NCBI GenBank assembly: GCA_037893245.1
Contig: JBAIAA010000605.1
Span: 1,616,501-1,680,500, forward strand
From: Crossaster papposus
Taxonomy: Eukaryota > Echinodermata > Asteroidea > Velatida > Solasteridae
Direction: 5' to 3'
Length of the DNA stretch: 64,000 bases
Part shown: in pieces, positions 1-10,616 of the stretch
Position numbering within the stretch: position 1 is the first letter of the stretch
How the letters are laid out: each line of letters opens with the position of its first letter
The notes under the pieces: model-generated
The model's input: the letters and a program-made list of their open reading frames with translations, nothing else
Told to the model about the DNA's origin: nothing
The model's database searches: none
Position numbers and translations under genes: made by a program

Positions 1-376
1 ACACCTGCACAAATACCAACAAAAAAGCGAATTCAGGCCCAGGAAAACTTACTTTTACTCATATCTTAATAATACCCCCCCCCCCCCCCCAGCAAAATTA
101 GGAAGACAATTCCATAGGCATGTACACAAACTTAAAACGTCCTAACTTGTTTACCCTAACCCTTTTCTCTAAGATCTTCGGGGTTTATGCTATTTAGACC
201 CTAATCTGTTGTTCTAGAGCAAAAATAACTCCCAAATATTGTTTTAGGGTAGCTAGACACATAGGGAGACACTGAAATGTCTCCCTAAGTGCCACTGTCT
301 CCTTATTACCTAAACACTTACGCTAATTTGTCTCCCTAAGTGCTCATTTGTGGTAATAACCGTTTTCAAGTTCAAT
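1..376. other. Non-coding stretch with a poly-C tract
   Basis: No gene is visible. The stretch holds a C homopolymer at about 67-90 and a short word (TCTCCCTAAGTG) repeated near 281 and 331. Confidence 0.4.
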
Positions 377-736
377 TTAAAGGTAGGACACACCATTGGT
401 AATTGCTTGAATTACCATGAATGGGTGGATTTGGGGAGTTGTATTTTATAGTAAATATCATTTAACTGACCTGTCCGAAGTTTTACAAGCATTGATGCCG
501 AGAAAAATACGAAAAACAGCATTTGTTTTTAACCGGCGCCGAGCAGTTATTCTTATGTTATTATTGATTTCGCGATCGCCGTAAAATTTTATTTTTCAGA
601 ATAATTACAGGATATCTAGCACAAGCATTTTGCTAGATGCCTAGAATCAATATTTACTTTCAAATAAGTAAGATATTTCTTAATAATTTGGTAGTAAATA
701 TTTTCGATATTTGCAAATGGGGTATCCTACCTTTAA
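377..736 (+). mobile_element. MITE family A, full-length copy
   Basis: A 360-bp non-coding element with terminal inverted repeats: it opens TTAAAGGTAGGACACACCAT and closes with the complement, ending CCTACCTTTAA. Related copies lie at 3084, 5218 (end only), 22873, 30402, 43914, 45184, 49149, 50718 and 50833. The interior carries a GC-rich CGCGATCGCC core. TTAA at both ends would fit a piggyBac-like TTAA target, but this is inferred. Confidence 0.8.
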
Positions 737-738
737 AT

Positions 739-1013
739 AACATCTGGTACACTGACTTGTTCAAAATGCTTGGCACATATAAACTTTGAATTCTCCACAC
801 CAAAAAGACTGTTACATCATGTGATTCGAGGTAAGTCTTACGTTATAGCAACCCACAACTCAGGAATGGTCTGGTGTCTTTGTGCAATTCTCATTAACTG
901 TGGAAAATGTAATGGTGCTGAGCGTAACGTGATATAGTAACAGTCTCTTTGGTTTGGAGAATTTAAAGTTGAATTGTGTCAAACATTTTGAGCAAGTCAG
1001 TGTACCAGATGTT
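739..1013. mobile_element. MITE family B
   Basis: A 275-bp inverted-repeat element directly beside the family A copy. Its ends are AACATCTGGTACACTGACTT and the complement, and the arms stay similar for about 60 bp (the left arm runs on to GAATTCTCCA). A second, less complete copy starts at 37296. No coding capacity. Confidence 0.75.
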
Positions 1014-1217
1014 ACTCAGATTTAACTCGCAAATGGCTTGAAGACCCTTTACCATTAAAATATGAGCGTACAAGTCATATATAGTTATGGGGTGTGTTGC
1101 TGGAATACAACAGCTACAATTAACATCTTTTAGGAGAGGGGGTGATGGGGGCAGGATAGAACGGGGAATGATAAATTTGAAACAAATATTGACTAAATTT
1201 GGGGACCGCCAATACAG

Positions 1218-1290
1218 GGCTGGTTAGCTCAGTTGGTAAGGTACCGGAACGTCAATCCGGAGGTCGCTGGTTCAAGCCTAGCTCCAGACA
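1218..1290 (+). repeat. tRNA-like SINE head or tRNA pseudogene
   Basis: The segment has a tRNA layout: a TTAGCTCAGTTGG box-A region, a 5-bp anticodon stem (CCGGA/TCCGG) with a 7-base loop ACGTCAA, and a T-arm GCTGGTTCAAGCCTAGC. The acceptor stem has mismatches, the D stem does not close well, and the base before the anticodon is C instead of the near-universal T. A similar head occurs at 45638-45707 on the other strand. A SINE head is more likely than a working tRNA. Confidence 0.6.
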
Positions 1291-1389
1291 AATTCTTTGT
1301 TCAATGTTTTAAACCAATAATATTCTACTTAATGTTTTTTAAATAAAAATGTATGTGCCTAGGATGCGTCCAATTAAATTATATTATTA

Positions 1390-1770
1390 GAAACAAGGAG
1401 TTAGCACAGTGGTTATTTGATCCAGCCGTCATCTTGACCTAACTCTCATTTCAAGGCGGAGTATTCTGACCTCGTCCATCAGGGTTTGACCTGGGCGTAT
1501 AGAAACTCTGGACACCGCAGGTTTTACAAAATGTGTGCTTGGCTGCTTTGGTGTTGAACGTGTAGCATGTTAGGTTATCCTCTCCCTGTAAATAAAATAA
1601 ACATTGATTATTTATATTCTTCACTTGTTTCTCTATAACTGATCACTTTGGTTACGTCTGGTTGGTGTGATGACCCTTCACTTTCCTTCCACTGCTTTGA
1701 CCTGGGTTCGATTCCTGCCTGGGCCAACATGCGGATTGAGATTTCAGTTCCAATTTGATTTTGTGGGTTT
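1390..1770 (+). repeat. SINE-like sequence with box-A and box-B motifs
   Basis: TAGCACAGTGG near 1403 resembles a Pol III box A, and GGGTTCGATTCC near 1696 matches box B. They are too far apart to belong to one tRNA head, so this is probably two SINE fragments. No tail or target duplication was identified. Confidence 0.35.
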
Positions 1771-2282
1771 TATTCCTCAAAATATCGTTCTTGGCTCTGC
1801 CTTCGATCTCAAACTGTAACTTTGTTCATGTTGTCTTCTCTTTTAATATTGAACCAATAACTGTGATTCTAAAAAAAGTACCCTCGAAACACATGGTCAT
1901 AATGTTTAAAAGGAATAGGGGTATAGGGGTATAGTTATATCACTTCAAAGGACAACTTTTACTCTTTTAAACAAAACCAAAATTATCTTCTGCTAATTAA
2001 AAAATAATAGCAGCTTATTTGTAGAGACTTTCAAAAATTGCTGGCCCAAGTCTACCAAGACTACCTATTAATTAAGATTCACAAAAAAAAAAAAAAAAAA
2101 AAAGAAACAAAATTGGCTTGTGTCATTCTGTTCCGCAAAACGGCAATTTTCAACTTTATCGTGGTGACATGTAACATTATGATCACCGTTGAAGTTGGAT
2201 TATTAGATTTAGCAGGGTAATCCTGGGGAACCATTAGAAGGTTATATGCACAAAAACTTTTAGTGAAGACACATCCATTAGT

Positions 2283-2460
2283 ATTGTATTTGAGTCCTTG
2301 GAATAAGTCCAGTCACAAGTCCGTTCATAAAGCCAGTCGTAATTGATTGAACAATGACATATAATTGCTTTTGTTAACAGTTCATTTGCATTATAGCTAG
2401 TGACTTGACTTGAGACGGAAGGACTTGTGATGGACTTGCAGGGACTCGAACACAACTCTG
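2283..2460. repeat. GAGTC/AAGTC-rich inverted repeat
   Basis: The segment runs between GAGTCCTTGG and GGACTCGAACACAACT and is rich in the ACTTG/CAAGT word. It resembles the element at 34570-34725. An old MITE is the likeliest explanation. No ORF of interest. Confidence 0.4.
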
Positions 2461-2499
2461 CTAAAGGTGGACAAGATGTCATATCTCTGGCTTATTGAA

Positions 2500-3083
2500 A
2501 TGACCTACCTGTAAGAGTTTGAAGCGAGACTTGGGAACAATAAAGTGCCTGTTTTGCTTCTTTGTACATATACTGCAACTAGACAATGTAAGAGAAGAAA
2601 AAAATGTATTATCCAAACTTACACACAATTATGTTGGTTTTACGCATAATGGATTTCCCCCCAATTAACCCTAACTCCCTAGAGTAATTTACTAGTAAGG
2701 AACCATACCCATCCTCTTGCCAATTCCAACCCCATGGCAAACTGTATGGAGCTAACCTAGTGTAAACGTTTAGGGGTCCTGTACCCATCTTAACAGATTC
2801 CAACAAAATCTGGCGTTTGACTGGGTGGTGTTCAATCTATAGGCCTGATTATTGTTAGTAAGCGATATTAATGCTTGCATGCATTCAGTTTCTGGGAATT
2901 AACCCCACATAATACTTTTTATGTCATGAAGGGAACTACACAAACTACGTTTGGCATATACACGTGGACTAGTATTAAACCGAAATATGCAGTCCATGTG
3001 TTTTATAAAACACCTCTCTATCCAAAATAAAAAACAAAGCAACTTTTCAGTGTTTTATAATTGAAATGTTTTAATCCATACAT
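2500..3083. other. Unannotated stretch
   Basis: No gene, RNA or clear repeat was recognised. TTAACCCTAACTCCC at about 2665 resembles the end of the word-repeat family (see 30790). Confidence 0.3.
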
Positions 3084-3303
3084 TTTAGGTAGAATACACC
3101 ATTTGCAGATATCGAAAAATAATTACTATCGAATTATTAAGAAATATCTTACTTATTTAAAAGTAATTATTAATTCTATAGGCATCCAGCAAAATGAAAT
3201 TGAATTTTATCAAAAGAAATTCCGATATTTACTATAAAACACAACCCCCCAAATCAACCTAGGCCCTATTTCTGATAATTCATACCAGTGGTGTGTGCTT
3301 TTA
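3084..3303 (-). mobile_element. MITE family A, internally deleted copy
   Basis: Read on the minus strand it matches the family A end, the ATATTTACTATAAAACACAACC block and the AAATATCTTACTTATTT block. The central GC-rich part is missing and one end is degraded. Confidence 0.65.
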
Positions 3304-3483
3304 GTTTCTCTAGATACAAATTTCAATACTGTGAAATTTGAATTAAATGTTTTGCTCTAGCAAGGCTCTAAAGATAACAAATCAAAGTGCACCACGTTCG
3401 GAGCCGTGCCGTGCCATGTTATTAGCGAACATTAACAACACCCGGGTACCCGTTTCCAATGCGCAGCTGTGCACCACGACTCA

Positions 3484-3625
3484 ACAGAGTTGTAATGAGT
3501 CAGTCGATCGAGTCGAGTCGAGTCATTTGCCTGCAGTGTGACGAGTCATTTACCCATCAGGACCCGAGTCGAGTCGAGTCTCAAAAAAATGTGACTCGAG
3601 TCAGCCTTGAGTTGAGTTATTACAA
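3484..3625. repeat. GAGTC-rich tandem tract
   Basis: Runs of GAGTCGAGTCGAGTC alternate with GAGTCATTT. A related tract at 46870-47100 leads into the 13-bp minisatellite. No coding potential. Confidence 0.55.
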
Positions 3626-3961
3626 CTCCGCTACTCACCAGCACCCTTGGCCAACTAGCGTAAAGTGCAGGTGAAAATAAAAGTATCTCCCTTTATCCAG
3701 GATGTAAATGGAGATTATGTTAAACATTAACGATTTACTTGCAATTGAAGACTGTCACTTTCCTTGGAGCTAAAACCTCAAACCTGACGGCTCCACAATG
3801 GCAGCCTCCAAGATGCTTCACCAGTTCGCCATCCATTCTGTCGTGATCAAACCACGCCTTGTCAGATCTGTTGGTTAGAAGTTACTGTTAATTTGAGAGG
3901 CTAATCATCCTTACTGGCAGCTGGGGTTCTGAATTGGGAAGGACGCGACTACAACGGGGTC

Positions 3962-4034
3962 GAGTCGATGGCACGTGCAAGGGAATCGAACCTGGGCCAC
4001 ATGATTGGTGAGAGACATGCCACCTATGCCACTG
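3962..4034 (-). repeat. tRNA-headed SINE fragment
   Basis: On the minus strand, TGGCATAGGTGG resembles box A and CAGGTTCGATTCCC contains a perfect box-B core at tRNA-like spacing. The flanks do not form a full acceptor stem. Confidence 0.4.
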
Positions 4035-4324
4035 TTTTTCAAATGTACATGTAAGTATAATTGCCACAGAGTTTCAAAAAATTAGAATTCTTGTTATTTA
4101 AGAAACTGAAGACGATTCCTTACAACACCAACCATTCAACAACACTGTTGTAAAGGTTTCATACATCATAACATGTATCAAACTTGTCACTTTCAAAGCA
4201 CGAATATATGATTAGCCCACAATCCTACCAGCATATAAAATAAACAAATAGAATTAAGATTTAATGTTTAGATATGACTGCCGTTTTATTATTCGAACTT
4301 AGCTGATTACATTCATGCGGTCCC

Positions 4325-4611
4325 AAGGCCGGCCCGCGATAATTTTATCTGCAGGTAGGTTGGTACATAGTGTACATTTATTAGCCAATCAGAACACAGA
4401 TGGTGTTGACGTCATCGATTATGTTAGAGTTGTCTGGGATCTGACTAGGGTTAGGGGTTAGGGCATAGAGAAAGGAATTTTCTCTATTGTTAGGGTTAGG
4501 GTTAGGGTTAGCACGGACAACTCTAACATCATCGATGACGTCAACACCATCTGTGTTCTGATTGGCTAATGTACCAACCTACCTGCAGAAAGAATTATCG
4601 CGGCCGGCCTA
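4325..4611. mobile_element. Inverted-repeat element with GGCCGGCC ends
   Basis: The ends are AAGGCCGGCCCGCGATAAT and its near-complement, and the arms pair for more than 100 bp. They include CTGCAGGTAGGTTGGTACAT, AGCCAATCAGAACACAGATG and TTGACGTCATCGAT. The centre holds TTAGGG-type repeats and a TTTCTCT/AGAGAAA hairpin. Two short spacers in the left arm have no partner. Non-coding. Confidence 0.75.
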
Positions 4612-4638
4612 CGCCTAATGCGCTTATCAATTACCCTC

Positions 4639-5217
4639 CCCCCCCCCCCCCCCCCCCGATTTTAGAATTAAAATCTGTAGGCTGGTAGAAGCCAACATGG
4701 GTTTTAAATTCGGGCAAACAACCTAAATGAATGACTATGCCATATATGAGCCCTAGATGGAGTGCTTCTCTTACCCCCGTTCTTTCGTTGATGAATATTT
4801 CACGAATCTAGGAAAACTCATCCAATTTATTTAGAGCTGCGTACACATACTCTTCAGTATACTCGTATTATATTTGTTCGCCCAACGAATTTTGTTTATA
4901 CGTCTGGTCTAAACAGACTTTTTCAATCGTATGAAAATAAGTGTTATGCTTTTGCGCCAAAATATATAAAAATACGCTACAATTAGTGGCAGGCCCGTTT
5001 GAAATGCCGATATAGGCCCATACAGAGAATTGGCGGATTTTGAGTTCGTATAAATATAATAAAAGAGATTTATAGCGTTTTTGAGATGATGGCACCTTCT
5101 TGAAGAAACTACATTTTCTTAGCAAAGTGCGAACATAATGAATCTTAAAACCTGCCTTGAAATTAAAGTTTATAACATAACAAATAAGCAATCACCCAAC
5201 AATAATACAATATTTCT
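4639..5217. other. Poly-C tract and unannotated sequence
   Basis: A C homopolymer lies at about 4639-4657. The rest shows no recognised gene or repeat. The 107-residue minus-strand ORF at 4868-5191 has no recognisable domain and is not called. Confidence 0.3.
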
Positions 5218-5256
5218 GTTAAAGGTATAGGATACAACATTGGTAATTGGGAATTG
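5218..5256 (+). mobile_element. MITE family A, left-end fragment
   Basis: AAAGGTATAGGATACAACAT followed by TGGTAATTG matches the family A left end. Beyond it the sequence is Gypsy integrase, so this end marks one break of the retrotransposon fragment. Confidence 0.55.
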
Positions 5257-5261
5257 CTACT

Positions 5262-6700
5262 TCAATAGTCAGATCAGGGAAGGCGCACTTGTCGCCCAAC
5301 ATGAGCATGTTTGGAGATTCACATGTCAACTTCTGTGGCGTCGCCCGATATAAAAAATAATAATGTTCGTGCTTATATAGCGCTTTATATCGTATCAACG
5401 ATCTCAAAGCGCTTTACAATTATTACCCCGTTCATCAGGCCCTGGACCACGCGGCAGCCGTTTATAGGCGATCAATCGGCCTCGACCCTCACAGGTACCC
5501 ATTTGTACTCCTGGGTGGTGAGAGGAAATTGTAGTTAAGTGTCTTGCCCAAGGGCACAAATACCATGTTCCTGCAAATGTTGCTAACGGAAGCTTCTTAT
5601 CCCAATCACGCTGTTGTTTCTCAGGCTGTATCATCATGGGGACCATGTTATTTAGTGTGCTATTGAATCTTTCAATCATTCCATCGGACATTAAGTTGAA
5701 TAGGCATGTCCATGTCTTTTCGATGCCAAGGATGTGACACATTTCAGCAACTCACTTGTGCTTTGAAGTCACGGCCCTGGTCTGTATGTAGGACTTCTGG
5801 GACTCCACGACTGTTTCAGCCGTCTGGTCAGGTATGGGGTAGGCTTCCATCCATGTTGTCAGATAGTCGCCTACGACTAAGGTGTATTTGTTGCCCTTCT
5901 TGCTTTCTGGCAGTGGGCCCATGATGTCCATGGCGACAGGCTCCAGGTGACCCGGGAGGTGCTGCCGTAGAGGCGCCTTTCTAGCCTTGGCCGGTGATTT
6001 TCTCTTCGCGCACATATCCCACTGCCTAACGATCAACCTAACTTCAGCTGCCGGCCGACCCAGTAGAATATGTCGCGGACCTTGGCCATGGTTCTCTTGA
6101 CACCCAAATGCCCGCTTGACTTCCCTCCATGTAGGCCTAACATTTCACCAACTTAATTGTCACTGTATTTGTTATGGTAGCACCGTGTGCCACTTTACCT
6201 GGCGACCATCGTTCGACTCCCATCGGCTACACAGGATTCCACCTCGTACAGCAAGTTGACCCCATAATCACCTGTATGTCTTCGCCACTGAGGACCTTGA
6301 AGACATCACCGCCCATTCAGGGTCTCTCCTTTGTCTTTTCTTTGGCCTTAAGCACTCATTTAATTGATGCGTCCTATCTGCGCCTCTCCCATCTTTGTGC
6401 AGGTTATGGAAGGCGCAATACTTCTCACGCCAGCTACATTAACTGATGTTTCACCATGTGCATTTTCACCTCCAGGTGTCGTCAGCTTTGGCGCTTCTGT
6501 CTGTTCATCCCGTCAACACTAATTACATGGGATTTGTGACATACCGTCTGCGTTGCCGCGCGAGCTCCCTGACCGATGAATAGTCGGGAAGTTGTATTCG
6601 CTAATAATCTGCGGCTAATGCGTCATCATCTGACCCTGTGGCTCTCCAAAGTTGAGAAGCCAACGTAGTTCACCATGATACAGTGACCCAATAGGGTATT
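5262..6700 (-). pseudogene. Ty3/Gypsy polyprotein fragment (RNase H to integrase), broken
   Basis: Read on the minus strand, parts of a Gypsy pol appear in the right order. Near 6690-6510 is the RNase H end, with WLLNFGEPQGQ, EYNFPTIHRSG and GNADGMSQIPC. Near 6110-6050 is the first half of the integrase zinc-binding domain, SGHLGVKRTMAKVRDIFYW. Next comes the integrase core, with AMDIMGPLPESKKGNKYT and LVVGDYLTTWMEAYP. Near 5690 is SDGMIERFNSTLNNM, and after the insertion at 5345-5585 come RATPQKLTCESPN and MLMLGDKCAFPDL. Frameshifts and stops break it, and the protease, the main RT part and the LTRs are absent. It cannot encode a working polyprotein. The family assignment is firm, because motif order and wording are typical of Gypsy pol. 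Confidence 0.85.
5345..5585 (-). mobile_element. SINE-like insertion inside the Gypsy integrase
   Basis: The integrase reading stops at LPLATFAG and resumes at YRATPQKL. Between them is about 240 bp of non-Gypsy sequence containing TATAGCGCTTTATATCG, CTCAAAGCGCTTTACAA and AAGTGTCTTGCCCAAGGGCA. Words of this kind occur in many animal SINEs. A related fragment lies at 45960-46035. No clear target-site duplication was found. Confidence 0.6.
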
Positions 6701-6716
6701 GTCGGAACAGGGACAT

Positions 6717-8602
6717 TATTCACGAAGCATCCGCTGTTACCGGGTCCGTATAACAGCCTTTGCAAAAGGTTCCGTTAGGTATCGGTAAAGTTGCGGAGCT
6801 TTGCTAATAATGGAGGTGTCGTTCAACGAGCTGTACGGGTGAATGAAGCGATGTGTGATTATGTAACAATTCATAAGAGCGTAAAATAGAAATGGAGTCG
6901 AATTGTTATGAATCCAAAATACATATGGTAGCTGGTTGCGGCCTACATTTCAAATTCTTGGCAAAAAAAAGATGAATTTCCACAGTGCACTGGTTATTTT
7001 CTAAAACTAAGGAACGATTTCGTGAACTTCTGTGAAAGGCATCATACCAATCTATTCCTTTTTTGGTTAAAAAACATGTGAAATTAAGAAGTTGACTTAA
7101 ATCACCAAAAACATAATCTGATGATAAACAGCATTTTACGGGAAGGGCGGTATAACGAACAGCAAATTATATTTAGCAAAACCACATCAATTGATTTCTT
7201 GCCAACGCGGAGCAATTCATATTTCACCCATAGACTGTATATACCATGGCCTATTGTCAAACAGATTTCAAAGGCAGTTTTTTTCGAGAATGGTGTACAT
7301 CTTACACTATCGGAAACAGTCTTCGATTAACACAATCCGGCATCTAAACGAATTTACAGTCATCACCAACACATTTTCGTGCAATAGTAAATAACCATGA
7401 GCTTTATTTGTTACGATACTTTCACTGACGTCGACCACATTATTTGTAATGTGCATTACAGAAGGTGGTTGTCTTTGAATTCTAAAGTACTTGAAAATCT
7501 GTCAAGAGACAATGCTACTTTCTGGATGACAGCACCATTTCACAAGTTTAGAGTTGCATCCAGAAAGATGCAATGGCTCCTGGATGGCAGAGTTCACATA
7601 CATACAGAAGTAGGCCTTCTTCTGACACCGTAAACACATACCTTCGCTATGCAGGCACTGCCACCTCATTTTCCATCTGCCAAATTGAAAAGTTCCCTCA
7701 ATGTTCTGTCGGGTTCTTCGGTGATGAATATTGTATCAACGTTCTGCATTATCATCATCAGGTTGTGGTACTGGTGTTAGCAGCCATGATCAAAGTGGGT
7801 ACGCAGAATCGCCCAGAAGTTGACCATCGTTTGCAAGACCATTGGCTAGTTGGTGGTTGAGGCTTGAGTGAGTGCATAAACGAATCATGGGTCGAGTCTG
7901 GCCACTTGGCAACAATATTGGTGAACTTCTTCTGGTGGTCGCAAACCCCCTGGACATTTATAGCGTGGTAGTTATGTCTGCATATGTATAGGCACCTTCG
8001 TCACGTACAGGACATTTAATCACGACAAGTGATCCATCAAGGCATCCCAAAACGTTTGGAATCCGACGATGACGTTCATCGTATAGAAACCTTCTTTGAT
8101 CAGATTCTGACTGGCTATGTTCCTCGGAAATTGAATTATTTGTGGCGAAATTCTTTGAAGGACAGTTGCGACCCGGATAACAATTCGAGAAGTTGACGTC
8201 TGACTAATTCCACTTAAATCTCCATTTGTTAATTGGAAAGAACCTTCGGCGAAAAATCGGAGGGCTGTTATAATCTGCGTGGCGGGTATTGCATGCGACC
8301 TCTGTGTTGAATGTTCAACTTGATCACGGATCTAATCTTTCACCTCCAACAGTACATGCCTTGGCATTCGATACCTCTTTATCAGTTCCACATCGTCGTA
8401 AATGTCCAGTGGCTGTAACCTATCACGAAATACTCGCTGGCGGCGAAGAGTACGCCTGTTTTCCTCCTCCAGCAGAACCACAAATACTGCCGCCATTTCA
8501 TTTTAGCGCTATGCGGAGATCCGTAAGCTTTTACGGGAACGCTGGAGTTCCCGCAAAACAATTGCTCTTTTACCGACGTGTTCTGTGGATACTTCGTGAA
8601 TA
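6717..8602 (-). mobile_element. PIF/Harbinger DNA transposon, decayed
   Basis: The proposed ends are TATTCACGAAGCATCC at 6717 and the complement of TATTCACGAAGTATCC at 8602, a 16-bp inverted repeat with one mismatch. The transposase pseudogene lies inside. The left end falls just where the Gypsy RNase H reading stops, which fits an insertion into Gypsy. No clean 3-bp target duplication is visible, and no separate Myb-like partner gene was recognised, so the ends remain a proposal. Confidence 0.6.
7502..8496 (-). pseudogene. Harbinger (HARBI1-like) transposase pseudogene
   Basis: The reading starts at an ATG at 8496 in a good context (AAATGGCGG): MAAVFVVLLEEENRR. It continues with DDVELIKRYRMPRHVLL, ALRFFAEGSFQLTNGDLSG and ISQTSTSRIV, which resemble the helical N-terminal part of HARBI1. 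The DDE-type nuclease pieces follow: NVLGCLDGSLVVIKC (first Asp), YHAINVQGVCDHQKK, AKWPDSTHDSF (second Asp), LLGDSAYPL and HRRTRQNIEGTFQFGRW (the expected Glu). The span, about 330 codons, is close to HARBI1 length. It is broken by an in-frame TAG after EVKD, at least one frameshift near 8090 and a stop after DSAYPL, so it cannot make transposase. The family assignment is strong. Confidence 0.88.
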
Positions 8603-8689
8603 TGGCGCAAGCAATAACGGAGGCTTAACGGATCAGGACATACTGAACTCGTAAACCATGGAAAGTAGGATTTTCTCTTTATGTAGGCA
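8603..8689. other. Spacer between Harbinger and the next element
   Basis: Short unannotated spacer. Confidence 0.3.
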
Positions 8690-9437
8690 ATGTTAAATCA
8701 ATATTTTGTGTCACTTCAAAACTAGTCAGGGTAAACTTATGTGCATAAATGCCTTTATGTCATTGGCCACAAGAGGGCGCTGACATCAAGTTGTCTTGTT
8801 TGGTGCGTGAAAGCGGTGAAAGGCACCCTTTAAATGCATTTATCGTTGTAGTCTTGGTGCAAGACGTCCCTGCTATCACTCCACCAACCGCTATCACCCA
8901 CGAACCGCTATCACAGGAACGTCTTGGGAATCTTGTGGTGAAAGAGGGCGTGGTCTTACTGAACAAGAAATGCATAATTCAACAAACGGCAATAAAATAT
9001 TAGCGCACGCGCACTAACAGCAATAAGTGCATTGGTAATAAGCTGTACAGAATGGTACCGTACCGCTAAAGTCTACGCATACAACGTGAACTAAATCATG
9101 CAGACGTGCAGGTACTAGACTCATGACTTGAATGATTCATCGCACGCGCTCATTGGTTATACAAGCTACGTCATAATGTATGCGTACGCACACTGAATTC
9201 TGCTCGGAATTTCCCGAGCAGAATTCACAAGATTCCCAAGACGTACCTGTGATAGCGGTTCGTGGGTGATAGCGTTTGGTGGAGTGATAGCGCCCTCTAT
9301 TAGCGGAAATTTGTGGAAATACAAAACAGGGACGTCTTACACCAAGACTATTATCGTTGCTGTTATTGCCCCTTTATGACGGATGCGTACCATCATAAGT
9401 AAAGGAAATGTTAAATCAATATTTCGTGTCACTTCAA
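8690..9437. mobile_element. Foldback element between 28-bp direct repeats
   Basis: A long inverted repeat pairs about 8845-8949 with 9230-9360: both arms carry GTCTTGGTG-AAGACGTCCCTG, CTATCACTCCACCAA and CGCTATCACCCACGAACCGC. The right arm has about 30 extra bases. The structure sits between two direct copies of a ~28-bp sequence, TGTTAAATCAATATT plus GTGTCACTTCAA, at 8691 and 9409. Close to the centre is a GAATTCTGCTCGG/CCGAGCAGAATTC hairpin. Non-coding. Confidence 0.65.
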
Positions 9438-9669
9438 TTGATTTCATAGTGCCTTTAAAAAACAAAATATGGCACCTGTTTCTTTTTGTTTGTGCTCTTT
9501 CCGGTACATCGATTTCGTTCAAAACGAATTGACTTGGGGCGCAACCATATATCTCCATGACACGACCACACAGTACCAACTCACGTGATGAATTACTCCG
9601 CGCGAGTTTTTAGAGGTCTCTATCCTTTAAATGGGGACTGATTGTAGACATTTTGTGGGGATAAAGTAT

Positions 9670-9765
9670 TTGTGACTTTAGTTGCGATAATCGTAACCCA
9701 CCATCCTCCCGACGGTCGACCGTCGGGAGGATGGTGGGTTACGATTATCGCAACTATTGTGACTT
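9670..9765. mobile_element. 78-bp perfect palindrome with 9-bp flanking repeats
   Basis: Positions 9679-9756 form a perfect loop-free palindrome, from TAGTTGCGATAATCG to CGATTATCGCAACTA with centre GGTCGACC. It is flanked directly by TTGTGACTT at 9670-9678 and 9757-9765. A 9-bp duplication fits a Mutator-like MITE, in effect two inverted ends with nothing between them. The superfamily is an inference. Confidence 0.75.
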
Positions 9766-10616
9766 GTGTCTTCCAACTAGGGCGATTTTATTCACAAAAA
9801 GAACGCAACGTGGGTCTATTTGGCATCGAGGCAGCTGAGCCCAGAGACGACCATTTTAGGCGTGTTTTGGGGGGAGGGAAATATATAAAAAAATGAGTAG
9901 GTCAACCCTAGTAAAATTGAAAAGAAAATTGCCCTAGGTTTTTTTCCAGTTAAACATACCTTGCCACTCTACTCCTGAGCGTCGAGAGGCGGCGCTGTTT
10001 CAGTTCGATTTGTGTTGTTTTGATAGCGTGTTTGGTGCACTGATCTATCAGTGGTTTGGTGCAATAAATTAAATCAACCGCGCTTTCCCCGTATTTTTAC
10101 AACAGCGCCCTCAATGAGGTCGCAGTGTCCAATGTAAACAGCAGACGACGAAATCAATCGAATTATTTTGACAAATTTATGGCGCGTGGTAAGGCAAGTG
10201 GAGGGATGTAATGAGGCAAGACAACACGACGATCGAGCATTAGCCATTATTAATGCTCTAACATCGGTTGGTAAGATTTTGTTGTGGTTTGAAATAGTTG
10301 ATGATTTTGAGACTCGAGCTATTGACAGCTTTAGCCGCATCGCCGTACAAAATGATTAAAAACAGATGCATAACGATTGACGTTTTGTACAAAACAAAAA
10401 AGTAATTTGGAAAATACAGCGTCCTGCTGGTCGACTGATGATGAGGGCGTTGTAGCCATTGTCTGGAAACAAATCAGCAAAATCATGTGTATTGAAGTTG
10501 CCCAGGAACTGTATATTTATCTGTTTGTTTAGTTTGTTTTAGCTGTAACTTGCGTATTTACTCGATCTCGAAAGTGCTTTTTATTTTCGTACAAAGTGTA
10601 TACCGGTTATGAATTT
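9766..10616. other. Unannotated stretch
   Basis: No gene or clear repeat was recognised. Overlapping ORFs on both strands at 10074-10359 have no known domain. Confidence 0.3.

Noticed and set aside
1218-1290. Functional tRNA-Asp gene (GTC anticodon)
   Set aside because: Acceptor and D stems are faulty and position 33 is C; a SINE head is the better explanation.
4440-4511. Chromosome end suggested by TTAGGG repeats
   Set aside because: Only a few degenerate repeats inside an inverted-repeat element; ordinary sequence continues on both sides.
5706-5924. Plus-strand ORFs at 5706-5924 and 6174-6446
   Set aside because: They lie opposite the Gypsy integrase and RNase H reading and show no domain of their own.
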